A program made the position numbers and the translations under genes. From a virus, in IMG/VR virus record IMGVR_UViG_3300022752_000441, positions 1 to 21,857 of that record: a DNA stretch of 21,857 bases; one strand, given 5' to 3'. Positions within the stretch are counted from its first letter, which is position 1; each line of letters opens with the position of its first letter. This document shows positions 14,248 to 20,047 of the stretch, one piece after another. A model generated the notes under the pieces. That model made no database searches. It saw only the letters and a program-made list of their open reading frames with translations, and was not told the DNA's origin.

Positions 14248-15264
14248 ATGAGTAGTATTACATTAGTGGAAAAGTATCCACAAAACAAAAAATCTAGTAT
14301 TGCAATCCGCCCTTACTTTGAGTCCAATAAAGGGAACATGGGATTAGAAAAATATGGACTTTCGCTCTTTGATGGTGCATTTCATGAGGAACAACTTGCT
14401 TGTTTAGAAATTAATGGTATTAAAAGATATGTAACAGGTCTTAATGAGTTTGCTCCAGAAGTAAAAACATTAGAATCAGATGAACAAGCAGCTAAAATTA
14501 AACAAATTAGGTTTATTGTGGCACAGTTAGAAAAAGAACTAGCTGCCAATGTTATTGATCCAGCAGATGAGTTATTTTGGAATAAAGTAAAACTTTTAAG
14601 ACCAGATAATGATGAGTTTTGGGGAAGAATTAAGATTGCATGTGGTAATGAACCAGTTTTTTTGGAGCCTGATAAAGACCCTTATGATCTTATCAAACTA
14701 TATGCTATAGAAGCTGGAGGATTCTCAATTGTTGCTAAATCATTTGAACATGCTAGAATGATGTCCGTTCCTCCAAAGTTTTATTTAGATAAGTTAGAAA
14801 ATACTATATCTACTAAAACAGAAGTTAAAAAACTTAGAAATAAGGCTCTTTCAGAACTTCAAAAGCTCTTTGATAAAAACACTAATAAGTTATTTTATGT
14901 AGCTAAAGTGGTGGATACTAATAGTACACAATATAAAAAATCTACTCCTACAGATGTTCTTTATGATAATATGGATAAATACATTAATGGAGAAACAGTA
15001 GATACAAATAGAAAGCGTACTGCTGAAAAGTTTCTTGATGTGGTAAATCTTGATATGGAAACTCTTAAAATAAGAGCAATGGTTAAAGATGCTAGTTATC
15101 ATAAAATTATTGCATCAAGAGGAGATGGGTTCATCTATCATTTAGAAAGTAGTACAATGTTAGGAAAAACTCCTAGTGATGTAGTAGAATATTTAAAAAA
15201 TCCTTTAAATGAACAAATACTTGTAGATATTCAGGCAAAGGTTGAAAAAACTTGGAATAAATAA
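14248..15264 (+). CDS. Probable virion-associated protein, 338 aa
   Basis: This protein of unassigned family has a long charged helix (residues about 70-100, around AAKIKQIRFIVAQLEKELAA), a mixed middle with DELFWNKVKLLRPDNDEFWG (two related W/K/I-containing segments in tandem), and a C-terminal helical part ending in VEKTWNK. The repeated pattern FWNKVKLLRPDNDEFWGRIKI may reflect an internal duplication. Its place among post-capsid genes suggests a structural or head-interior protein. The leader is A-rich (aaaaccaaaaaaccaaac) with no Shine-Dalgarno. No enzymatic motifs are visible. Confidence 0.8.
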   Translation: MSSITLVEKYPQNKKSSIAIRPYFESNKGNMGLEKYGLSLFDGAFHEEQLACLEINGIKRYVTGLNEFAPEVKTLESDEQAAKIKQIRFIVAQLEKELAANVIDPADELFWNKVKLLRPDNDEFWGRIKIACGNEPVFLEPDKDPYDLIKLYAIEAGGFSIVAKSFEHARMMSVPPKFYLDKLENTISTKTEVKKLRNKALSELQKLFDKNTNKLFYVAKVVDTNSTQYKKSTPTDVLYDNMDKYINGETVDTNRKRTAEKFLDVVNLDMETLKIRAMVKDASYHKIIASRGDGFIYHLESSTMLGKTPSDVVEYLKNPLNEQILVDIQAKVEKTWNK

Positions 15265-15282
15265 AACCTTAAATTATAATCT

Positions 15283-15450
15283 ATGAGAACTTTTTTAATT
15301 GTATTATCAATCTTTTCATTTTTGACAGGATGTACAATCTCTAATGAAAGTACACCAGTAACCACTGATTCTACAGTCATTTCTGTAGATACGCTTAGAC
15401 CTGATAGTGTTATTGTTAAAGATACTATTACTATAAATTCTTTAGAATAA
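15283..15450 (+). CDS. Small phage lipoprotein, 55 aa
   Basis: The first 17 residues (MRTFLIVLSIFSFLTGC) form a classical lipoprotein signal: a positive Arg2, a hydrophobic stretch and the lipobox LTGC with Cys17 as the lipidated residue. The mature part is about 39 residues, Ser/Thr/Asp-rich and probably extended. The residue after Cys is Thr, not Asp, so outer-membrane localisation would be expected under the E. coli rule. Small phage lipoproteins are known as outer-membrane spanins in lysis or as superinfection-exclusion proteins (such as T5 Llp). No i-spanin or endolysin is visible nearby. It lies between virion genes and 1 base before the next gene. Confidence 0.75.
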   Translation: MRTFLIVLSIFSFLTGCTISNESTPVTTDSTVISVDTLRPDSVIVKDTITINSLE

Positions 15451-15451
15451 T

Positions 15452-15604
15452 ATGGCAAAAAAACAAATGATAAAAAGAGCAGATGGTTCATATTCTCAGA
15501 GAGGACTTTGGGATAACATCCGTGCCAACAAAGGAAGTGGAAAGGCTCCAACTAAGGAAATGCTTAAGCAAGAGCGTAAGATTAAAAGTAAAAGTAAGAA
15601 GTAA
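15452..15604 (+). CDS. Tiny basic protein with DGSYSQRGLWDNIR motif, 50 aa
   Basis: This 50-residue, Lys-rich protein has a central motif DGSYSQRGLWDNIRANKGSG and a C-terminus KQERKIKSKSKK. From memory, the same motif recurs in short proteins and protein ends of environmental Bacteroidota and marine phages, usually near virion genes, with no assigned function. It is packed between the lipoprotein and another small basic gene. It is probably nucleic-acid binding or an assembly peptide; the role is unknown. Confidence 0.75.
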   Translation: MAKKQMIKRADGSYSQRGLWDNIRANKGSGKAPTKEMLKQERKIKSKSKK

Positions 15605-15607
15605 AAT

Positions 15608-15844
15608 ATGCCTAAGGGAGCTAAAAAAGTAACAGCTGGTGGAGAAAAGCATATAGTTTATAAAAAGACTATTGCTAAAGGTAAAGGTAAACCAGGTCAT
15701 ATTATGGTAAATCATCCCACTAAAGATAAAGGTGAATGGGATACTATAGACCTCACTAAGAAAGCTGGTGCAAAAACTGTAGCTCAGGGTGTTGCTGCAA
15801 CTAAAAAATGGCACAAACAACATCCCTATATTAAAAAGAAATAA
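15608..15844 (+). CDS. Small basic protein, 78 aa
   Basis: This very basic protein (MPKGAKKVTAGGEKH start, HPYIKKK end) has a short beta-looking core (HIVYKKTIAKGKGKPGHIMV) and a C-terminal helix (KKAGAKTVAQGVAATKKWHKQ). Family not recognised. It is the second of three adjacent Lys-rich mini-genes, with only 3 bases to each neighbour, so the three form one translational unit. DNA or RNA binding is likely from charge. Confidence 0.75.
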   Translation: MPKGAKKVTAGGEKHIVYKKTIAKGKGKPGHIMVNHPTKDKGEWDTIDLTKKAGAKTVAQGVAATKKWHKQHPYIKKK

Positions 15845-15846
15845 TT

Positions 15847-16095
15847 ATGGCAAAGAGTCCAGCTTGGCAAAGAAAAGAAGGTAAGTCTCCTAGCGGAGGT
15901 CTTAATGCTAAAGGTAGAGCTTCTTATAATAAAGCTACAGGAGGAAATCTTAAACCACCACAACCAGGTGGTGGTTCTAGAAAAAAGTCATTCTGTGCTA
16001 GAATGGAAGGTATGAAGGCTAAACTTACTTCTGCTAAAACAGCAAGAGATCCTAATAGTAGAATTAATAAGTCACTAAGAAAGTGGAAATGTTAA
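15847..16095 (+). CDS. Small basic phage protein, DUF6321-like, 82 aa
   Basis: The sequence starts MAKSPAWQRKEGKSPSGGLNAK... and contains SYNKATGGNLKPP, then RKKSFCARMEGMKAKLTSAK and ends RINKSLRKWKC. This pattern is a widespread small phage family that I recall as DUF6321, found in many phages including T4-like cyanophages. Its function is unknown. The extreme conservation of the SGGLNAKGR and SFCARM blocks suggests a specific assembly or DNA-binding role. It directly precedes the neck-ring-like gene. Confidence 0.75.
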   Translation: MAKSPAWQRKEGKSPSGGLNAKGRASYNKATGGNLKPPQPGGGSRKKSFCARMEGMKAKLTSAKTARDPNSRINKSLRKWKC

Positions 16096-16096
16096 T

Positions 16097-16795
16097 ATGA
16101 CAAACAGTCTTTTAAGAATAAAGTTTCAGCAAAGGTTGAATAAACTAGCAACATTTGACTACGACAATATAGAATGTTGGCAAATAGCTGAAGCATTTAA
16201 TAAAGCGCAAAGAGAGTGGTTTAGAAGACAAGTGCATGGGTTAAATAGTAAGAAAGAAGGATCTGAACAATCTATAGCTCTTATAGATGATTTACAAAAG
16301 TTTATTACTGTTGACGCCTTAAATGGTGAGAATGTTCAAACCTATTTTAAAACAGATACTATTCCCACTGACTATTCCTACTTTATTAAGATAAGCGTAT
16401 TAGCTAAAAAGAATGATTGTTCTGGAAGATCTATAAAAGTTTATCTAGCAGAAGAAGCTAACTCAGATGTATTAATAAGTGATCCTTTTAAAGGGCCTAG
16501 TTTTGACTGGGGAGAAACTTACGCTACAATGGATACTAATAGATTTAAAATTTATACTAATGGAGATTTTGCTGTAGAGAGTGTGACACTTTCATATTAT
16601 AGAAAACCACTAGATGTTACATTTAATAACTGTATTAATCCTACAACTAATAGTGTAAGTATAGATCAAGAATGTGAGTTTAAAGATGATGTTGTAGAAC
16701 TCATTATAGATGAGGCGGTTGCAATAATAGCTGGAGATATTGAGTCTTTTAATCAGTATCAAAGGTCACAAATGAATGCTCAAAAATCTAACTAA
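16097..16795 (+). CDS. Putative neck/ring protein, 232 aa
   Basis: The protein starts with a helical segment (LLRIKFQQRLNKLATFDYDNIECWQIAEAFNKAQREWFRRQ) and continues with beta-rich parts (PTDYSYFIKISVLAK, ESVTLSYYRKPLDVTF) and a C-terminal helix (FKDDVVELIIDEAVAIIAGD). This helix-beta-helix plan, with the 'W..AEAFN.AQ.E' start and a C-terminal 'L.IDEA' helix, matches head-completion or ring proteins placed after the capsid genes, such as the ring 1 protein of crAss-like virions (recalled, not searched). It would form the first ring below the portal. A tail tubular-like role is an alternative. Confidence 0.6.
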   Translation: MTNSLLRIKFQQRLNKLATFDYDNIECWQIAEAFNKAQREWFRRQVHGLNSKKEGSEQSIALIDDLQKFITVDALNGENVQTYFKTDTIPTDYSYFIKISVLAKKNDCSGRSIKVYLAEEANSDVLISDPFKGPSFDWGETYATMDTNRFKIYTNGDFAVESVTLSYYRKPLDVTFNNCINPTTNSVSIDQECEFKDDVVELIIDEAVAIIAGDIESFNQYQRSQMNAQKSN

Positions 16796-16798
16796 TAT

Positions 16799-17257
16799 AT
16801 GCAAAAGTTATCAAGACCTAGTATATTTTCTACTAGTATGCCATCTTCAATGATGAGCAATAATTCTGAAATGGGACCAGTTTGCAATCAATGTGCAGCA
16901 CTTGCTAATGAATTAATGAATGCTGCTACTAGTTTTCATAAACTACATCTTAAAATTACTGGTATAGGATCTTATGCTGGGCATAAAGCTCTTAATGAAA
17001 TCTATGATGCACTTCCAGGACATGCTGATGATTTAGTAGAAGGTTATCAAGGTGCAGCAGAAAAAATCCTAGAAATACCAGATACAATGCCTAGAAAACT
17101 AAATAGTGTAGAAGATGCTCTAAGTTATCTTAGAGAATTAACTTCACAAGTAGATAGCCTTCAATCAGTTATGCCATATAGTCAAATTGTTAATGAACTT
17201 GATAATGTTAAAAGTTCTATAGATGGTGTAAAATATAAATTGTTATTTTTAAAATAA
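16799..17257 (+). CDS. Ferritin/Dps-like protein (DUF5856-like), 152 aa
   Basis: Residues about 30-90 read as a ferritin-like helical hairpin. The segment FHKLHLKITGIGSYAGHKAL continues with NEIYDALPGHADDLVEGYQG. This contains the spaced His47, His50, His62, Glu67, Asp70, Asp77 and Glu81, resembling the Dps ferroxidase pattern. From memory it matches the DUF5856 family of phages. A CxxC (Cys29, Cys32) precedes it. The C-terminal third is a long helix pair probably used for assembly (VEDALSYLRELTSQVDSLQS). Dps-like proteins can bind DNA or iron. Its place between ring and tail genes suggests a virion or assembly role, but neither activity is shown. Confidence 0.65.
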   Translation: MQKLSRPSIFSTSMPSSMMSNNSEMGPVCNQCAALANELMNAATSFHKLHLKITGIGSYAGHKALNEIYDALPGHADDLVEGYQGAAEKILEIPDTMPRKLNSVEDALSYLRELTSQVDSLQSVMPYSQIVNELDNVKSSIDGVKYKLLFLK

Positions 17258-17278
17258 TTTTGTATATTATATTATAAA
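17255..17278 (+). promoter_or_regulatory. Putative promoter for the Cys-rich structural gene
   Basis: TAATTTTG (17255-17262) fits the Bacteroidota -7 box and is part of the repeated element TTTTGTATATT (17258-17268). It overlaps the TAA stop of the Dps-like gene and lies about 35 bases before the ATG at 17312. No -33 TTTG at the proper distance is seen. Confidence 0.45.
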
Positions 17279-17311
17279 CATATTTTTTTATAACCCTAAA
17301 TTCTTAAAACT

Positions 17312-18664
17312 ATGTATTTTAATCACGCGTTCCGAAAAGCTTTTCTAGGAAAAGCTGATGGAGGTGATCTTGATGTAAGAACATCAGGAACTACTGCTGA
17401 CCTTACAGCAGGTCAAATTGGTCTTTTTGATGCTAAGACCTTCCAAGCTGTTACAAGCTCTGGTAAACCTTTTATTTTGGCTCAAGGTTCTTATTTCACC
17501 AATGACAAGATTGGTCCTGTTCATGGTGGTTATACAGAATCTGTTAAGTCAAAAGTTATTAATCCTAAGTACATTAATCGTGTATTTACTACATGTGCTG
17601 TAGATCCAGCTACTCATGTAGTTGCAGTGGGTTGGAACTTAGAAGATGGTGAACCAGGTTATCAGTTTGAATGTGGTAAAACCTATCGTTTGAGGGTTGA
17701 TCTTAAAGGGTCACCTGCTCTACGTTTTTTATCACATAATGTATACAGAGTTGTTGATGCTTTCTCTGGTTGCTGTGCAGATGATTGTTCAGCTACATGT
17801 ACAGGAGATCCAGTTGATGCAGCTTGTGTACTTCTTAAGTGGAAAGATCAACTTTATCGTACTCCTCTTACTAGTTCATTTATTGAACCTAAAGTTTGGA
17901 TAAATGATGGTGGTACAGCAGTTGAGGTTTTCTCTGCTTATGATGTTGAACAAGGCAGGGCTAATCCTGGTGATGAATATGAGTGTGTAACAGGTGCTGG
18001 AGCTGGTGATGTAGTTGCAGGTCTTACAATTGAAGCTGCATATGAAGACACTAAGTTTGGTATTTGTACTTTCACACCTACAGATCATTATGAATTGATG
18101 CCTATTAGAATTTTTGCTTCAATAGTTGATGAAACTGGTGAACCTTGCGCTATTAAACCTGTTGGAAATATCTCATCTGATTATACTTCTACTAATTTAG
18201 TTAGTACAATCCAAGAGCCTATGCAAGCTCAAGGTGTTGGTGAAAGTGTAATTCGTGACCTTATTTTAACTGGTAGATATCGTCAAGAAGCATATCCTGA
18301 TTCATTAAGAGTTGAACACTTGAGGATGAGGGAAATTGAAGCTAACCCTGCTCTTACTGGTACCAATGGTCAAAGCATTAGAACTAGCAAGTATAATTCA
18401 ATTAACATTCTTCATTCTGTACCTAGGTTTAATAATCCAACTGGTACATTTGATAATGACCAATATTTGTTGACTATTTATACTCCAACTGGAGTATCTA
18501 CGGGAACATTTTTGGATAGTCTTCAAGAAACATTAAATTGTGCTGGTACTGGTCTTGAAATTGAATACTGGGATGTAGCACCTTGTCCTGATATGGACTT
18601 TAGTGTAGATTCTGGTGATGGTTGCCTTAATCCAGTGACCACTACAACAACTGTAGGACCATAA
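17312..18664 (+). CDS. Cys-rich probable major virion/tail protein, 450 aa
   Basis: This gene has its own putative promoter and terminator, and its regular codon choice resembles the MCP, so it is likely highly expressed. The protein (MYFNHAFRKAFLGK start) is beta-rich with a conserved-looking RLRVDLKGSPALRFLSHNVYR segment. It has 13 cysteines, including a GCCADDCSATC cluster near residue 150, and a Thr-rich end (TTTTTVGP). Size and position after the ring gene suggest a tail, tube/sheath-like or muzzle-like virion protein, but no family is confirmed. The many Cys imply disulfides or metal sites in an extracellular particle, which is unusual next to a Cys-free MCP. The small + and - ORFs inside it are shadows. 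Confidence 0.7.
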   Translation: MYFNHAFRKAFLGKADGGDLDVRTSGTTADLTAGQIGLFDAKTFQAVTSSGKPFILAQGSYFTNDKIGPVHGGYTESVKSKVINPKYINRVFTTCAVDPATHVVAVGWNLEDGEPGYQFECGKTYRLRVDLKGSPALRFLSHNVYRVVDAFSGCCADDCSATCTGDPVDAACVLLKWKDQLYRTPLTSSFIEPKVWINDGGTAVEVFSAYDVEQGRANPGDEYECVTGAGAGDVVAGLTIEAAYEDTKFGICTFTPTDHYELMPIRIFASIVDETGEPCAIKPVGNISSDYTSTNLVSTIQEPMQAQGVGESVIRDLILTGRYRQEAYPDSLRVEHLRMREIEANPALTGTNGQSIRTSKYNSINILHSVPRFNNPTGTFDNDQYLLTIYTPTGVSTGTFLDSLQETLNCAGTGLEIEYWDVAPCPDMDFSVDSGDGCLNPVTTTTTVGP

Positions 18665-18687
18665 TATTTCCTATGAAAAATCATAAA

Positions 18688-18721
18688 GAGGGGGGAGATG
18701 AATAATCTCCCTCTTTTTTTT
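18688..18721 (+). terminator. Strong terminator after the Cys-rich structural gene
   Basis: A G-rich arm (18688-18699) pairs with ATCTCCCTC (18705-18713), with a small bulge, and is followed by eight T. This is the cleanest + strand terminator in the window and makes the 450-aa gene a single-gene transcript unit together with the promoter at 17255. The gap to 18795 otherwise holds AT-rich DNA that may carry the next promoter. Confidence 0.85.
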
Positions 18722-18795
18722 GGATAAGTTTTCAAAATTTCTTATATTAATATTGAGAACTTATTGGTCATTCTTTTATATAAAAAATATTTAAT

Positions 18796-19374
18796 ATGTC
18801 TGCTGCCCATCAGTTATTTCTTGAAATTCCACATACAAACAATCCTAGAATATTTAGGGTGATAGATACGTCTATATATACAGATATGATTCCTGTAGAA
18901 GATCAAACATTAGAGATTACACCTCCTGGTTTTAATCAACCTACAATCATATCTCCTACAGTGGAAAACTTTAATTTAGCTTTAAACGCATGTTCATTAC
19001 AGCTTCAAACTAAAGACTGTGGGACAAGTTCACAGGTTTTACCAGATGGTATTTATATCATTAAATATTCTGTAAAACCTAATTCTAAGGTATATGTAGA
19101 ATATAATCATTTAAGAGTTACACAATTTATTAATAGATATAATCAAAAACTTTGTAACTTAGAAATGGCTGCATGTGAGCCTAATGCAGATGTAAAAGAA
19201 CAATTAAATCAGCTAAGACTTATTAAGTCTTTTATAGATGCAGCAAAAGTTAAAGTGGAGGATTGTCATGATAATCAAGCTGGTATGGACTTATTATCAT
19301 ATGCTCAAAAGTTACTAATGAAACTAGATGGACTAAATTGCGCTATTGGAAATGGTAGTCCAAACTGTTGTTAA
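18796..19374 (+). CDS. Cys-rich tail-region protein, 192 aa
   Basis: The N-terminal about 110 residues look beta-rich (LFLEIPHTNNPRIFRVIDTS, YIIKYSVKPNSKVYVEYNHL) and the C-terminal part is a helical bundle (CNLEMAACEPNADVKEQLNQ, LLSYAQKLLMKLDGLNC). There are eight cysteines, and the end is NCC. No family name can be given with certainty. Its position after the Cys-rich 450-aa gene and before tail-tip-like genes suggests a tail ring, adaptor or tube component that may interact with that protein. It is translated from its own unit after a strong terminator. Confidence 0.75.
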   Translation: MSAAHQLFLEIPHTNNPRIFRVIDTSIYTDMIPVEDQTLEITPPGFNQPTIISPTVENFNLALNACSLQLQTKDCGTSSQVLPDGIYIIKYSVKPNSKVYVEYNHLRVTQFINRYNQKLCNLEMAACEPNADVKEQLNQLRLIKSFIDAAKVKVEDCHDNQAGMDLLSYAQKLLMKLDGLNCAIGNGSPNCC

Positions 19375-19399
19375 AATGTAACCAATAAAAACCAATTAT

Positions 19400-19573
19400 A
19401 TGAGTCAATGTTTAAATTGTAACACTAAGCTTTCTTGTGGATGTCAAAAACGTCTTGCTTCAGATGGAAAATATGTATGTTCTAAATGCATTATTTCTTA
19501 TGAAGATTCTTTAAAAGAAAAGAATAAAAACAGTAGTAGTAAAATATCTTCACCTTCCAATCTTAATAAATGA
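19400..19573 (+). CDS. Small zinc-finger-like protein, 57 aa
   Basis: The first 30 residues (MSQCLNCNTKLSCGCQKR, then DGKYVCSKC) contain CxxC, CxC and CxxC motifs typical of a zinc ribbon or finger. The rest is a Ser/Lys-rich tail. The leader ACCAATTA (19391-19398) directly precedes the ATG, and the TGA overlaps the next ATG as ATGA, supporting a real coupled gene. It could be a structural tail connector or a regulator. Function unknown. Confidence 0.7.
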   Translation: MSQCLNCNTKLSCGCQKRLASDGKYVCSKCIISYEDSLKEKNKNSSSKISSPSNLNK

Positions 19574-20043
19574 AAAGTTATATAGACAAAGAAAGAAAGT
19601 ACAATAATGAGTTTGCAGATGCTATGATGGTAGTATTTCGTAAAATGAAATATGGTATTTCTTCTTGTCGGTATACTAAAGATTTGGATTTGATATTAAT
19701 GAGAAAAGAGTTAGTTGATTGGCAAACATCAGGTGATTACACTCCTTTGTCTTCTGTAAGAACTAATTATAAGAAATGGTTGCCTGTTAATTTCTGTGAA
19801 GAAGATATGTGCTATGTTAATATCAATATTAATGTAAACAATCCTGATGCTGTTTCTAAATCTTATAGGGTGAATCCTCCACAGCTTATTTGGACATTTA
19901 TACACAATCTTGGATTCTTTCCTAATGTAACTACAACTGATGATGCAAATCAAGAAATTGTTGGAACAGTTACCTATATAGATGTTAATTCATTAAAAAT
20001 AGAATTTAGCGACCCTGTCTCAGGATGGGCATATTTATCTTAA
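19570..20043 (+). CDS. Tail-associated protein with C-terminal beta domain, 157 aa
   Basis: The N-terminal half is helical and basic (RKYNNEFADAMMVVFRKMKY). The C-terminal about 50 residues contain a phage tail motif, WTFIHNLGFFPNVTTTDDAN then VGTVTYIDVNSLKIEFSDP and GWAYLS. From memory, this 'HNLG..P.V...D..G..V.G.V.Y.D.N...I.FS....G.AYL' pattern is widespread in fibre- and baseplate-associated proteins. It is probably a tail-tip or fibre-attachment subunit for the fibre encoded next. Confidence 0.75.
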   Translation: MKSYIDKERKYNNEFADAMMVVFRKMKYGISSCRYTKDLDLILMRKELVDWQTSGDYTPLSSVRTNYKKWLPVNFCEEDMCYVNININVNNPDAVSKSYRVNPPQLIWTFIHNLGFFPNVTTTDDANQEIVGTVTYIDVNSLKIEFSDPVSGWAYLS

Positions 20044-20047
20044 TAGA

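Noticed and set aside
18673-18705. 10-codon ORF before the terminator (ATGAAAAATCATAAA start)
   Set aside because: Very short, and most of it is the terminator stem.
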